Source: Mesorhizobium zhangyense
GTDB lineage: Bacteria; Pseudomonadota; Alphaproteobacteria; Rhizobiales; Rhizobiaceae
Length of the DNA: 64,000 nt
Assembly: GCF_011045115.1 (NCBI RefSeq)
Contig: NZ_JAAKZG010000001.1
Location: 663,011 to 727,010 of the forward strand
Direction of reading: 5' to 3'
Part shown: positions 12,155 to 21,517 of the stretch, piece by piece
How the letters are laid out: each line of letters starts with the position of its first letter
Numbering within the stretch: the stretch's first letter is position 1
The notes under the pieces: model-generated
The model's database searches: none
Told to the model about the DNA's origin: nothing
Seen by the model: only the letters and a program-made list of their open reading frames with translations
Position numbers and translations under genes: made by a program

Positions 12155-12165
12155 GGATCGATCGT

Positions 12166-13287
12166 TCAGGCGGCCGCGATAGCCAGGGCATGCCCGCGGG
12201 CATTGTCTCGCAAGGCTTCGATGTGGATAGCCTTCAGCAGGCCGGCGAGATCGCCCGGCGCGGCCGGCCCGCCCAATTCCTTCAGCATCAACCAGCTCAC
12301 TTCCTGAACGCCGGCCACGCGCTTGCCATTGGCAACTTCGCGCCAGATCTTCAGCGCCCGCAGGATGACCTTATGCGTCGATGCCGCCAGGCCCGCCTTG
12401 CGAAACAGCGCGGACAGCGCGACATCGTGGCCGCCGGCCAGCAGCGCCCTTATCCGGGTTTCCGCCTGCTCCGTCAGCGCGACGATCGCGGCACCGAAGA
12501 AGTCGACCTTGCCATGGGCAATGGTGCGGATGAGGAAACTCGCGGTGAGATCGCCGCGCAGGCGCAGATGCTCGATCAGGGCGGCGAATTCGTGGGCTTG
12601 CGTGTTCTCGATCAGCGTCAGGGATGCCTTGACGCAGGCGTCGCGCATGACGCGCTCGGCCCGAGCCGAGCCCATGAGTGCGGCAACAAGCGGCGAGCGC
12701 TTCAACGCCTCCCCCACCTTGACCAGCAGCACGTGGCGGCATTCGGAAGGCAGGCGCGGATCGGCGATCAGCGCCTCGCGAACCAGCGCAAGATCGCCGT
12801 GGCGTTCAGCCATGCGGCGGAAGCTGAGCGAGGCGATATCCGCACCGCTGTTGGCGAGCAGCATTGCGCAGGCGTCAGGCTCGCCGACTTCGGCGATAGC
12901 GGCCGATAAGGCCATCGAGACAAAAGGACGGTCGGCGATGAGTTTCTGTGTCGCCTTCTGACCCGAGGCGACGCGGTCGATGAGGTCGCTGTCGGTCAGC
13001 AAGGGCGAGCGGGCGAGAACCAGGCCCGCGACTTCAGGTTGGTCGTTAGCCAGCGCGCTGATGACCTGCAAAGGCGCATGATGGCTCATTGACAGGGCCT
13101 CGGCCATCGCCAGCCGAACCTTGGCCGACGGATCGTCGAGCAGAAGCGTCAGTGCCGCCTCCGCGGCGCATCGGTCCTCGAACGGCAGTTCCTTTTGCAC
13201 ATAAGCCCGCGCCAATGCGCTGACCGCAGCTGCCCGCTCGGCGACCCGCGCCGTATCGATCCATTTCAGGAAATGCCCGACAATCAT
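12166..13287 (-). CDS. DUF2336 HEAT-like repeat protein
   Basis: This 373-aa soluble, almost entirely alpha-helical protein is rich in Ala and Leu, with tandem HEAT-like units such as LDDPSAKVRLAMAEALS and LANDQPEVAGLVLARSPLL. The layout matches DUF2336, a family largely confined to alphaproteobacteria. No enzymatic motif is visible. Experimental roles for the family are little known; HEAT repeats generally act as protein-interaction scaffolds. It converges on the FUSC gene with an 11-base gap. Confidence 0.8.
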   Translation of the reverse strand: MIVGHFLKWIDTARVAERAAAVSALARAYVQKELPFEDRCAAEAALTLLLDDPSAKVRLAMAEALSMSHHAPLQVISALANDQPEVAGLVLARSPLLTDSDLIDRVASGQKATQKLIADRPFVSMALSAAIAEVGEPDACAMLLANSGADIASLSFRRMAERHGDLALVREALIADPRLPSECRHVLLVKVGEALKRSPLVAALMGSARAERVMRDACVKASLTLIENTQAHEFAALIEHLRLRGDLTASFLIRTIAHGKVDFFGAAIVALTEQAETRIRALLAGGHDVALSALFRKAGLAASTHKVILRALKIWREVANGKRVAGVQEVSWLMLKELGGPAAPGDLAGLLKAIHIEALRDNARGHALAIAAA

Positions 13288-13440
13288 TCACGCCACTCGA
13301 TTTTCCCACCGGAAGATTCTTCCAGCCCCGAAAATGACGTTAAGGAGAAATGGTTTACGAACGGTTCACCATATCCGTTAACCTGCTTGCCGGGCATGCA
13401 GGCAGCGACTATCAAACGGGTGCAAAATGGAGGGACGATC

Positions 13441-13896
13441 ATGGCCGGACTATATCTCAATGAATTCGTAGTCGGTCAGGTCATCCGCCACGCGCTGACC
13501 AAATCCGTCACCGAGAGCGACAACATGCTCTTCTCCGTGATGACGCTGAACCCGCAGCCGCTGCATATCGACTTCGACTTCGCCGCCAAGAGCGAATGGG
13601 GCAAGCCACTGGTGAACTCCCTGTTCACACTCGGCCTGATGATCGGCATTTCCGTTCACGACACGACGCTCGGCACCACCGCCGGCAATCTCGGCATGAC
13701 GGAAACCGTGTTTCCGCATCCGGTTTTTCATGGCGATACAATCCGGGTAGAGACGGAGATTCTCTCCGTGCGCGAATCGAAATCGAAGCCGGATCGCGGC
13801 ATCGTCGAGTTCCAGCACCGCGCCTTCAACCAGAACGGCGCGCTGGTGGCCAAATGCACCCGCCAGGCGATGATGCTGAAGAAGGCTGCCGCCTGA
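13441..13896 (+). CDS. MaoC-family dehydratase
   Basis: This 151-aa hot-dog-fold protein (MAGLYLNEFVVGQVIRHALT start) has a central PLHIDFDFAAKSEWGKPLVN segment, where MaoC hydratases carry the active-site Asp/His region. It ends in a Val/Ala-rich strand (ALVAKCTRQAMML). It would add water to, or remove it from, an enoyl-CoA thioester. A GGAGG ribosome site 8 bases before the ATG at 13441 fixes the start; the frame is open further upstream but has no better start. The stop overlaps by one base the start of the CoA-ester lyase, so the two probably act in sequence, for example mesaconyl-CoA/methylmalyl-CoA type chemistry. That substrate is an inference. Confidence 0.85.
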   Translation: MAGLYLNEFVVGQVIRHALTKSVTESDNMLFSVMTLNPQPLHIDFDFAAKSEWGKPLVNSLFTLGLMIGISVHDTTLGTTAGNLGMTETVFPHPVFHGDTIRVETEILSVRESKSKPDRGIVEFQHRAFNQNGALVAKCTRQAMMLKKAAA

Positions 13897-14777
13897 TGCG
13901 CTCGCTGCTGTTCGTTCCCGGCGATTCGGAAAAGAAGCTCGAGAAGGGATTTTCGTCTGAAGCCGACGTCGTCATTGTCGATCTCGAGGATTCCGTCTCG
14001 GCGCAGAACAAGATTGCGGCACGCAAGATAGCGGCTGACTTCATTCGCGATCGGCAAGGCCAGGATGGTCCGGCTGTCTATGTCCGCGTGAACGATCTTT
14101 CGACCGGGCTGACCGACGACGACCTCGCAGCCCTCGTCCCAGTAAAACCCGCAGGCATCATGCTGCCGAAGTCCAACAACGGCGCCGATGTCCAGCTACT
14201 GGCCGTCAAGCTGCGTGTCTTTGAGGCGGAAAACAACCTGCCAGATGGCGGCATCGCCATTCTGCCCATCATCACCGAGACGGCAGCCGGCGTTCTGGCG
14301 GCGGCGAGCTATGCCGGCGCAAACGCACGCCTTGCCGGCCTGACCTGGGGCGCGGAGGATCTTTCCGCCGCTGTCGGCGCCCGCGCCACGCGCGACGAGC
14401 ATGGCCGCTACACCGATGTCTTTCGCCTCGCCCGCGCCATGACGATCCTTGCGGCTTCCTCAGCTGATGTCGCGGCAATCGACACCGTGTTTCCGAATTT
14501 CCGCGACATGGACGCCTTCCGTACCGAATGCATCGAGGCCGAGCGCGACGGTTTTACCGGCAAGATGGCGATCCACCCGGCGCAGGTGCCGGTTATCAAC
14601 GAAGCCTTCACCCCCTCGCCCGAGGCGGTGGCGCATTCGCGAGTTGTGGTCGAGGCATTCCAGGCCGCGGGCAATCCCGGCGTCGTCGCCATCGATGGAC
14701 AGATGTACGACATGCCCCATCTGCGCCGCGCCGAGCGGTTGCTGGCGCGTGCGCAAGCGGCCAAGATTGTGGTCTAA
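13896..14777 (+). CDS. HpcH/CitE-family CoA-ester lyase
   Basis: This 293-aa TIM-barrel lyase begins at the ATG overlapping the MaoC stop (TGATG). Family motifs are RSLLFVPGDSEKKLEKG, DVVIVDLEDSVSAQNK, VYVRVNDLSTGL, GIMLPKSNNGADV, ITETAAGVLAAASYA, LTWGAEDLSAAVGA and GKMAIHPAQVPVINEAF. The acidic residues in DLED and in ITE and AED are the usual Mg/CoA-substrate site. Relatives cleave malyl-, methylmalyl- or citramalyl-CoA. Translational coupling to a MaoC hydratase supports a hydration-then-cleavage pathway on C4-C5 acyl-CoA. The exact substrate is not determinable from sequence alone. Confidence 0.88.
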   Translation: MRSLLFVPGDSEKKLEKGFSSEADVVIVDLEDSVSAQNKIAARKIAADFIRDRQGQDGPAVYVRVNDLSTGLTDDDLAALVPVKPAGIMLPKSNNGADVQLLAVKLRVFEAENNLPDGGIAILPIITETAAGVLAAASYAGANARLAGLTWGAEDLSAAVGARATRDEHGRYTDVFRLARAMTILAASSADVAAIDTVFPNFRDMDAFRTECIEAERDGFTGKMAIHPAQVPVINEAFTPSPEAVAHSRVVVEAFQAAGNPGVVAIDGQMYDMPHLRRAERLLARAQAAKIVV

Positions 14778-15376
14778 TCTTTCTCCCAGCGCGGGCGGCG
14801 CATGACGAAAGTTTCGGTGATGGCCGAATAATCCATATAGCCAAGCCGGCTAACATTTCCCGCCTTGACCATGTCGAACAGGCCGTCGGTCAGGAACGCA
14901 TCGTCGATGAAAACGCTGACCACCTCGCCAGCGACCACCACCGCGCCCGAATCGCTGCCATCGAGCATTTTGGGACGAAAAATCTCCGTCACCTTGCATT
15001 CGAGCGCGGCAGGAACGCCGGCAACACGCGGTGGTTTTACCATTCGCGACGGCGCCATCTCCAGCCCGGCATAGTCGAACTCGCTGGTGCCGCGCGGCGC
15101 ATTCACGCTGGTCCGGTTCATCTTCTCGGCAAGATCGCGCCCGACCAGATTGGCAACGAATTCGCCGGTTTCCACGGCAAACGTGGCACTGTCCTTCTCC
15201 CCGTCGGATGAAAACCAGACGAGAGCCGAGGAGAAGGCATTGAAGAAGGAATAGGGCGCGAGATTGAGCGAGCCGTCGCGTCCGATCGACGAGATCCAGC
15301 CGATCGGACGCGGTGCAACGATCGCCTTGAACGGATCATGCGGCAGGCCGTGACCCTTGGACGGTTCGTAGAACAA
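14774..15376 (-). CDS. flavin reductase-like (DIM6/NTAB) protein
   Basis: This 200-aa protein has the FMN-binding split-barrel pattern: FKAIVAPRPIGWISSIGRDG, LNLAPYSFFNAFS, DSATFAVETGEFVANLVG, and an ALECKVTEIF strand. It starts from a TTG with a GGGAGGG ribosome site about 10 bases upstream, inside the end of the nitroreductase gene. Members reduce or bind FMN for partner oxygenases. It lies immediately downstream of a nitroreductase (5-base gap), so the two flavoproteins are probably cotranscribed. The substrate is unknown. Its end overlaps the CoA-ester lyase stop by 4 bases in convergent orientation. Confidence 0.83.
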   Translation of the reverse strand: MFYEPSKGHGLPHDPFKAIVAPRPIGWISSIGRDGSLNLAPYSFFNAFSSALVWFSSDGEKDSATFAVETGEFVANLVGRDLAEKMNRTSVNAPRGTSEFDYAGLEMAPSRMVKPPRVAGVPAALECKVTEIFRPKMLDGSDSGAVVVAGEVVSVFIDDAFLTDGLFDMVKAGNVSRLGYMDYSAITETFVMRRPRWEKD

Positions 15377-15381
15377 GGCCT

Positions 15382-15966
15382 TCAGCCCTCCCAGGGACCG
15401 GAATAGTCGCCGTAGAGCGCGGTCACGTCGGGTCGTGGCCGTTCCGGCACAGTGCCGTCGAACGATCCGATGTGAATGAAGCCAACGACGCGCTCATGCG
15501 GAGCAAGGCCCAGAATGCGCCGCCCTTCCTCGGTGTCCGAATACCAGTTGGTGATCCAGTTGGTCTTGTAGCCGAGCGCATTGGCGGCAATGACGAGGTT
15601 CATGGCGGCCGCGCCGCCGGACAGGAACATCTCCCATTGCGGGATCTTCATGTTTTCCTTCGGACTCGATACGACACCGATGACCAGCGGCGCACGCGAG
15701 AATCGCGCCAGCTCCTGGTTGCGGCGGCCTTCCGTCAGCGGTCCTTCGCGCTTCTCAGCCAAAGCCGCCAGCTCTTCACCGATGCGATGGCGCGCCTCGC
15801 CGCGATAGACGATGAATCGCCACGGCTCCAGCCGGCCATGGTCGGGAACGCGCGACGCTATGCGGATCATCGTCTCGATCTCGGTGTCACCGGGCGCCGG
15901 TTCGCGCAATTCGGGTATGGGGGCCGAACCCCTGCTCAACATGAAATCGATGATCGGTGAGGCCAC
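15382..15966 (-). CDS. nitroreductase-family flavoprotein
   Basis: This 194-aa protein contains the nitroreductase FMN motifs: the phosphate-binding IRIASRVPDHGRLEPWRF near the N terminus, APLVIGVVSSP, the GGAAAMNLVIAANALGYKTNW helix, and GLAPHERVVGFIHIGS near the C terminus. The start is assigned to the GTG at 15966, preceded by CAGGAGA. A longer reading to 16053 adds a Gln/Arg-rich leader with no homology. It probably reduces nitro or quinone compounds with NAD(P)H. It is likely cotranscribed with the flavin reductase-like gene that follows. Confidence 0.85.
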   Translation of the reverse strand: MASPIIDFMLSRGSAPIPELREPAPGDTEIETMIRIASRVPDHGRLEPWRFIVYRGEARHRIGEELAALAEKREGPLTEGRRNQELARFSRAPLVIGVVSSPKENMKIPQWEMFLSGGAAAMNLVIAANALGYKTNWITNWYSDTEEGRRILGLAPHERVVGFIHIGSFDGTVPERPRPDVTALYGDYSGPWEG

Positions 15967-16071
15967 GGCGTCATTCTCCTGATGTTGCTGGCTGAAGCGA
16001 CCGGAGTGCAGACGGCGGCTTGGGCTGAATATGCCTTGAAATTGCCACCGCATTGGGCTTCAAAGCAAGCC

Positions 16072-17037
16072 ATGCTCGCCGGATTCCTCCGACCTTTCGC
16101 ATTCATCTTTGGTGCCTCAGTGTTCACACTGGCATCCGGGCTTGCCATGGCGCAGCAGACGGACCCGCTGAAGGGCGTTACGCTTCCCGACCTGTCGAGC
16201 TACGCCTCCCCGCATAGCGGCCGATCACTGGCGCAAGGCGAAGGCGGCCAACTCACACTCGCCGCCAAACTGACCGAGGCAAGCGACGACATCGGCCGCG
16301 GGCTGATCTGGCGCGTGTTCCGGCCGGAACCCGGCCCGGATGGCAAGCTGCCGCTGGTCGCGTCGGCTCAGGGCGGCACCAGCATGTTCCAGCTGGAGCC
16401 CGGCAGCTATCTCGTTCATGCGTCGTTCGGCCGCGCCGGGGCGACCAAGCGCATCACCGTCGGGCGCGAAGCCAAGCATGAAAGCCTCGTGCTCGATGCA
16501 GGCGGCCTGAAGCTGGATGCCGTCCTTGCCGGCGGCGTGCGCATCCCGCCGGAGAAGCTGCGATTCTCCATCTACGAAGCTGAACCGGGGGCTGACGGCG
16601 ACCGCGCGCTTATCATCCCCGATGTCAGCCCCAATTCCATCGTTCGGCTCAACGCCGGCGTCTATCACGTCGTTTCCACCTACGGCTCGGTCAACGCCGT
16701 GATTCGTTCCGACATCCGCGTTGAGGCCGGCAAGCTGACAGATGCGACCGTCGAGCACCGCGCCGCCGAGCTGACATTGAAACTGGTGCGGGACGAAGGC
16801 GGTGAAGCAATCGCCGACACGTCATGGTCTGTGCTGACAGGATCAGGCGATCCCGTGCGCGAAAGCGTCGGCGCGTTCGCCTCGATGGTGCTTGCCGAAG
16901 GCGAATACACCATCGTCGCCAAGAATCGCGACCGCATCTACCAGCGCGATTTCACCGTCGTCGGCGGGCACAATCAGGACGTCGAGGTTCTGGCCAATGA
17001 CGCCAATGCGGCCGACCCGAATGACGGGGCGGACTGA
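16072..17037 (+). CDS. exported protein of unknown function, beta-rich repeats
   Basis: With the ATG at 16072 this is a 321-aa protein with a Sec signal peptide (LAGFLRPFAFIFGASVFTL, cleavage near GLAMAQQ). An upstream in-frame ATG at 15982 would put 30 extra residues ahead of that signal. The mature part has several beta-sandwich-like units with a recurring 'L.pG.Y.V.a..g.a...r...V' pattern: LEPGSYLVHASFG, LNAGVYHVVSTYG and LAEGEYTIVAKNR. This resembles carboxypeptidase-regulatory or PEGA-like repeats. No catalytic motif is seen. It ends in a shared terminator with thrS. I do not recognise a specific function. Confidence 0.7.
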   Translation: MLAGFLRPFAFIFGASVFTLASGLAMAQQTDPLKGVTLPDLSSYASPHSGRSLAQGEGGQLTLAAKLTEASDDIGRGLIWRVFRPEPGPDGKLPLVASAQGGTSMFQLEPGSYLVHASFGRAGATKRITVGREAKHESLVLDAGGLKLDAVLAGGVRIPPEKLRFSIYEAEPGADGDRALIIPDVSPNSIVRLNAGVYHVVSTYGSVNAVIRSDIRVEAGKLTDATVEHRAAELTLKLVRDEGGEAIADTSWSVLTGSGDPVRESVGAFASMVLAEGEYTIVAKNRDRIYQRDFTVVGGHNQDVEVLANDANAADPNDGAD

Positions 17038-17078
17038 ACCACCGGTTCCCGCCAAACAGTCAAATCTTCGGAATCATG

Positions 17079-17112
17079 AAAAAGGCGGGGCAATACATGC
17101 CCCGCCTTTTTT
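17079..17112. terminator. strong bidirectional terminator between convergent genes
   Basis: The stem AAGGCGGGGC / GCCCCGCCTT with loop AATACAT is flanked by an A-run on the left and a T-run on the right. It can therefore terminate both the exported-protein gene (plus strand) and thrS (minus strand). Confidence 0.9.
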
Positions 17113-17130
17113 CCTATCGTTCAAAAAGCC

Positions 17131-19107
17131 TTAGCTCTCCAACAGCGCCCGCTTGCGATCCGGCGTTATCGCCTCGTCGCTGAGCGCTGCCACCGCCTCG
17201 TCCAGCGTCATCGATGTCTGGTCGCGAGAGCCGAGACGGCGGACATTTACCGTCGCCTCTTCCGCCTCTCGCCTGCCGCAGACGAGAATGACCGGAACCT
17301 TGGCCAGCGAATGTTCGCGGACCTTGTAGTTGATCTTCTCATTGCGCAGGTCGGCTTCGGCCGACAGGCCGGCAGCCTTCAGTTTCTTGACCACCGACTG
17401 CGCATATTCGTCGGCGTCCGAAGTGATTGTCGCGACGACCACCTGCAGCGGCGCGAACCAGAGCGGGAAATGGCCCGAATAGTTCTCGATCAGGATACCG
17501 AGGAAGCGTTCCATCGAGCCGCAGATGGCGCGGTGGATCATCACTGGCTGCTTCTTCTCCGAGTCCGAGCCGATGTAGAAGGCGCCAAAACGCTCCGGCA
17601 GGTTGAAATCGACCTGCGTGGTGCCGCATTGCCACTCGCGGCCGATGGCGTCCTTCAGCACATATTCGAACTTCGGACCGTAGAATGCGCCCTCGCCCGG
17701 ATTGATCGACGTCTTGATGCGATTGCCCGAGCGCGCCCTGATCGTCTCCAGCACATTGCCCATGATTTCCTCGGCATGATCCCATGCCTCATCGGAACCG
17801 ACGCGCTTGTCAGGGCGCGTCGACAGCTTCACGCTGATCTCGTCGAAGCCGAAATCGGCATAGGTCGTCAGGATCAGATCATTGATGCGCAGGCACTCGT
17901 CGGCAAGCTGCTCTTCGGTGCAGAAGATATGCGCATCGTCCTGCGTGAAGCCGCGCACGCGCATTAGACCATGCAGCGCGCCGGAAGGCTCGTAGCGGTG
18001 CACATTGCCGAATTCGGCAAGCTTTACCGGAAGATCGCGATAGGACTTCAGGCCGTGCTTGAATATCTGGACGTGGCCCGGGCAGTTCATCGGCTTCAAC
18101 GCGAAAACGCGATCGTCGTCGGTGTCATCGCCGGCAACCGTGACCTTGAACATGGCATCGCGATACCAGCCCCAGTGACCCGACGTTTCCCACAGCGACT
18201 TGTCGAGTACCTGCGGCGCGTTGACTTCCTGGTAGCCCTGCGTGTCGAGCCGGCGGCGCATATAGCTGACGAGGTTCTGGAACATCTTCCAGCCCTTGGC
18301 GTGCCAGAAGACGACGCCCGGCCCCTCTTCCTGGAAATGGAAGAGGTCCATTTCGCGGCCAAGGCGGCGATGATCGCGCTTCTCGGCCTCTTCCAGCATG
18401 TGGAGATACTGGTCGAGCTGCGCCTGGTCGACCCAGGCCGTGCCGTAAATGCGCGTCAGCATCGGATTGTTCGAATCGCCACGCCAGTAGGCGCCGGCAA
18501 CCTTCATCAGCTTGAAGGCCGAGCCGATCTGCCCGGTCGAAGCCATATGCGGGCCACGGCAGAGGTCGAACCAGTCGCCCTGCGCATAGATCTTCAGATC
18601 GTCGCCCTCGGGAATGGCGTCGATCAGCTCGAGCTTGTAGGCCTCGCCCTTGTCGGAAAACACCTGCTTGGCCTTTTCGCGCGTCCACACCTGCTTGGTG
18701 AACGGCTTGTTGCGGCCGATGATCTCGCGCATCTTCTTTTCAATGACGGGGAAATCCTCGGGCGTGAAGGGCTCGTTGCGGGCGAAATCGTAATAGAAAC
18801 CGTTTTCGATCACAGGGCCGATGGTGACCTGCGTTCCCGGCCAGATTTCCTGCACGGCTTCGGCCAGCACATGCGCCGTATCGTGGCGGATCAATTCGAG
18901 CGCGCGCGGATCGTCGCGCAGCACGATCTCGACCTTGCCCGACTTGCCGAGCGGATCGGAAAGATCACGCAGCGTGCCGTCCACGGCATAGGCCACGGCC
19001 TTCTTGGCGAGCGACTTCGAGATCGATTCGGCGAGTGCCGCACCGGTCATCGACGCGTCGTATTCGCGTACGGAGCCATCGGGAAATGTGAGGGAAACGT
19101 TCGACAT
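17131..19107 (-). CDS. thrS: threonyl-tRNA synthetase
   Basis: ThrS charges tRNA-Thr in the cytosol. At 658 aa it has the full domain order. The TGS domain is residues 1-60 ([13 protein letters not shown]). The editing domain follows with [16 protein letters not shown]. The class II catalytic core has [13 protein letters not shown], the motif 2 arginine region [14 protein letters not shown] and motif 3 [17 protein letters not shown]. The anticodon-binding domain contains [27 protein letters not shown]. Two adjacent ATG codons exist; the second (19107) has better spacing from AGGAG. No leader regulatory RNA was recognised. Confidence 0.97.
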   Translation of the reverse strand: MSNVSLTFPDGSVREYDASMTGAALAESISKSLAKKAVAYAVDGTLRDLSDPLGKSGKVEIVLRDDPRALELIRHDTAHVLAEAVQEIWPGTQVTIGPVIENGFYYDFARNEPFTPEDFPVIEKKMREIIGRNKPFTKQVWTREKAKQVFSDKGEAYKLELIDAIPEGDDLKIYAQGDWFDLCRGPHMASTGQIGSAFKLMKVAGAYWRGDSNNPMLTRIYGTAWVDQAQLDQYLHMLEEAEKRDHRRLGREMDLFHFQEEGPGVVFWHAKGWKMFQNLVSYMRRRLDTQGYQEVNAPQVLDKSLWETSGHWGWYRDAMFKVTVAGDDTDDDRVFALKPMNCPGHVQIFKHGLKSYRDLPVKLAEFGNVHRYEPSGALHGLMRVRGFTQDDAHIFCTEEQLADECLRINDLILTTYADFGFDEISVKLSTRPDKRVGSDEAWDHAEEIMGNVLETIRARSGNRIKTSINPGEGAFYGPKFEYVLKDAIGREWQCGTTQVDFNLPERFGAFYIGSDSEKKQPVMIHRAICGSMERFLGILIENYSGHFPLWFAPLQVVVATITSDADEYAQSVVKKLKAAGLSAEADLRNEKINYKVREHSLAKVPVILVCGRREAEEATVNVRRLGSRDQTSMTLDEAVAALSDEAITPDRKRALLES

Positions 19108-19218
19108 CATATTCTCCTATCCAGTCCCGCAAACGAGCGCGGGTGGTTAAATTGCCGGATGCGTCCGGCAGCGACGGCCTTTTAGGGGGAGATTGCCGCG
19201 CCGTAAAGGCGAGAGCGT

Positions 19219-19593
19219 TCAGCTTTGCGTGTCTTGCGGCATTTTTCCGATGCGCCAGTAACGCCACGGCGTGAACCAGCGATACCGCGCGGTCAACCGT
19301 TCGGGTACCCGGTCGATGCCGTGCGTGCCCCATGGGCCGCAGCGCATCACCCGAAAAAACCCCATCCAGCCGCCGGCCCACAAGCCGTGACGGGCGATGG
19401 CCTCGTGGGCGTATTCGGAGCAAGTCGGCAAATGCCGGCAGGAATTGCCGACGAAACCCGAAAGCGTGAGTTGATAGAACCGGACCAGGGACGTGCCGAA
19501 AACCCGGCCCGGCGTCTTGCGCCAGGGGCCGGGCCAGTTTCTGCCGCGCGCGACCGGCCGGGCCGCGTGCGTATGCTGGTGATCGTGGCTCAT
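19219..19593 (-). CDS. yidD: membrane protein insertion efficiency factor YidD
   Basis: YidD is a small amphipathic protein that assists YidC-dependent insertion. The 124-aa product shows the family signature: LVRFYQLTLSGFVGNSCRHLPTCSEYA with the conserved Cys residues, then HEAIARHGLWAGGWMGFFRVMRCGPWG and the basic tail. An N-terminal His/Arg-rich extension of about 30 residues precedes it. In many bacteria yidD sits between rnpA and yidC. Here it is upstream of thrS on the same strand, a placement seen in rhizobia. Confidence 0.93.
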   Translation of the reverse strand: MSHDHQHTHAARPVARGRNWPGPWRKTPGRVFGTSLVRFYQLTLSGFVGNSCRHLPTCSEYAHEAIARHGLWAGGWMGFFRVMRCGPWGTHGIDRVPERLTARYRWFTPWRYWRIGKMPQDTQS

Positions 19594-19673
19594 CCGCCTA
19601 TTTCAACGCTCCGTCAGCGTCGTAGATGTCGTTTCCAGCGCTGTTTTGCAACTACATGCGCGTCGCATGCAAT

Positions 19674-19835
19674 TCAGATGAGACTGTCGTTGCGCGCAGG
19701 CCGCGCGGGCCGCTCCGGGTAGCGCAGTTCGACCGGGTGCTCCTCGCGGCTCGGTCGATCGTGCCGGGAACGCAGCGGCATGGTCTGAAAAGTCAGGATG
19801 CGGATGACGTCGCCGAAGATGTTTGTAAGGTTCAT
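19674..19835 (-). CDS. small 53-aa protein divergent to LysR gene
   Basis: The frame from the ATG at 19835 encodes 53 residues beginning MNLTNIFGDVIRILTFQTMP and ending in a Pro/Arg-rich tail. GGAGG lies 8 bases upstream, and third codon positions are strongly G/C like the surrounding genes; both support a real gene. There is a short hydrophobic N-terminal helix and no known motif. It is transcribed away from the adjacent LysR regulator, the usual arrangement for a target of that regulator. The function is unknown. Confidence 0.55.
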   Translation of the reverse strand: MNLTNIFGDVIRILTFQTMPLRSRHDRPSREEHPVELRYPERPARPARNDSLI

Positions 19836-19932
19836 GGCCGTAGCCTCCTTGTTACACAAGGATTAGACCGCGCCTGTACTTCGTCCTCAAACGAGTATAA
19901 TTTCGCGCTTGGATAACTTGGGGTTATGCAAG

Positions 19933-20841
19933 ATGAAACGCGGGCGGCTTCCGCTGACAGCCTTACGGAGCTTCGAAGTGGCCGGCCGTTTGCTGAGCTT
20001 CAGCAAGGCGGCGGATGAGCTTTTCGTATCGCAGGCCGCGATCAGCCGGCAGATTCGCGAACTCCAGCACTTCACCGGCTACGCGCTGTTCGAGCGTCAT
20101 CACCGCCGCGTCTCGCTGACCGAGAATGGCATGCGCCTGCTGGAACAACTGACGACGAGCTTCGACGACATCGACCGGCGCCTGACCGAACTGCGCGAAG
20201 CGCTACCGCATGAGACGGTGGCCGTCAGCGTCGAGCCGTCCTTCGCGGGCACATGGCTGGTCCCTCGACTCAATATTTTCAGCCGGTTACGCCCTGATAT
20301 TGATGTCTCGCTGAGCGTCGACCCGCGCCTGATCGAATTCCGCAGCCACGAAGCGCAAATCGCCATCCGTTTCAGCGCGACCGAAACATCCTGGCCCCGC
20401 ACCGAATCCACGCGCCTGCTCGACATTTCGGTAGCGCCGGTGCTGTCTCCCGAACTTCTTGCGTCGGGCCCGCCTTTACTGACACCCGGCGACCTCCGTC
20501 ATCACAGCCTGCTGCACGATGAGAACCGCAACGGCTGGTCACGCTGGTTCGAAGAAGCGGGCATTCACGACATGGCACCGCAGCGCGGCCCGATTTTCAC
20601 CGATTCTGCGCTCGCGACCCAGGCCGCCGTGCTGGGACACGGCATCGCGCTCGGCGATATCGCGCTGATCAGCCGGGACCTGCAGGCGAAGAGACTGGTG
20701 ATGCCCTTCCCGATCGAGGTGCCCTATGGCGCCTACTGGCTCGTCGCGCCCGACTTCAAGGAGTTGAGCGAGGCAACTCAGGCTTTCGCGAATTGGATTC
20801 AGGAGGAACTAAAAGCCGAGCAGGCGACGAAGTTTATTTAA
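19933..20841 (+). CDS. LysR-family regulator, GcvA-like subgroup
   Basis: This 302-aa regulator has an N-terminal winged HTH (RSFEVAGRLLSFSKAADELF, then SQAAISRQIRELQ and LFERHHRRVSLTENG) and a C-terminal effector domain from about residue 90 (VAVSVEPSFAGTWLVPRL, GIALGDIALI). The LPLTALRSFEVAGRLLSFSKAA opening is typical of the GcvA/AmpR branch. The ATG at 19933 is chosen over a TTG at 19909. It diverges from the 53-aa gene, with about 97 bases between them for a shared operator. Its stop overlaps the convergent scaffold gene by 4 bases. The effector is unknown. Confidence 0.87.
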   Translation: MKRGRLPLTALRSFEVAGRLLSFSKAADELFVSQAAISRQIRELQHFTGYALFERHHRRVSLTENGMRLLEQLTTSFDDIDRRLTELREALPHETVAVSVEPSFAGTWLVPRLNIFSRLRPDIDVSLSVDPRLIEFRSHEAQIAIRFSATETSWPRTESTRLLDISVAPVLSPELLASGPPLLTPGDLRHHSLLHDENRNGWSRWFEEAGIHDMAPQRGPIFTDSALATQAAVLGHGIALGDIALISRDLQAKRLVMPFPIEVPYGAYWLVAPDFKELSEATQAFANWIQEELKAEQATKFI

Positions 20842-21281
20842 GCCGCGTCGGCGTGTTTCTTCTCGATCTGGCCGATGGCGTCGACAACCGCATCGAAGGT
20901 CAGCATGGTCGAGGCGTGGCGGGCCTTGTAGTCGCGCACCGGCTCGAGATATTTGAGTTCGTCGAAACGCCCCTCAGGCGGCGCGCCGTTTTCCTTCAGC
21001 ATCTTGCGCATGGTCTCGCGCACTTGGCGCAGTTCCTCGGCAGTGGCGCCGACGACATGGCGCGCCATGATCGAAGACGATGCCTGGCCGAGCGCGCAGG
21101 CCTTCACGTCGTGGGCGAAGTCGGTGACGACGCCGTTTTTCATCTTGAGGTCGATGGTGACGGTCGAGCCGCAGAGCTTGGAATGGGCGGTCGCGGTGGC
21201 GTCTGGATGATCGAGCCGGCCGATGCGGGCGATATTTCCGGCAAAGCCGAGAATTTTCGCATTGTAGACATCGTCAATCAT
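20838..21281 (-). CDS. NifU/SufU-type iron-sulfur scaffold protein
   Basis: This 147-aa protein begins MIDDVYNAKILGFAGNI. An upstream in-frame start at 21338 adds 19 unrelated residues. It contains the three conserved cysteines of the IscU N-terminal fold: SKLCGSTVTIDL, DVKACALGQASSS, and the third position replaced in the segment after NGAPPEGRFDELKYLEPV, so classic three-Cys cluster binding is only partly supported. Members act in Fe-S cluster assembly or related sulfur chemistry. It is divergent from folE, as often seen in rhizobia. Confidence 0.83.
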   Translation of the reverse strand: MIDDVYNAKILGFAGNIARIGRLDHPDATATAHSKLCGSTVTIDLKMKNGVVTDFAHDVKACALGQASSSIMARHVVGATAEELRQVRETMRKMLKENGAPPEGRFDELKYLEPVRDYKARHASTMLTFDAVVDAIGQIEKKHADAA

Positions 21282-21517
21282 GGTTTTCCAATCCGTCGCC
21301 GTTCCGCAGACAGCCTTTGCCGTTTGTACATCTTCCAATCGCCCGGCAAGCCCTTATATAATGCTGGTGTTCCGCTAACGGCAAGGCGACCAACAATGCT
21401 GAACCGACGGAACTCAAGTCACGCCGCTTTCGGGCCGGAATTTCCGAACTCCCGCAAAAAGGCTGTGGTCCGTTCAACTCGTCCCTCCTGTGAGAGGGGC
21501 TACGGGAGACATCCTTC

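Noticed and set aside
17971..19185. 404-codon plus-strand frame opposite thrS
   Set aside because: Lies fully over thrS and shows only shadow composition.
19836..19932. Specific LysR T-N11-A operator between the divergent genes
   Set aside because: Such motifs are too short and frequent to call one site with confidence here.
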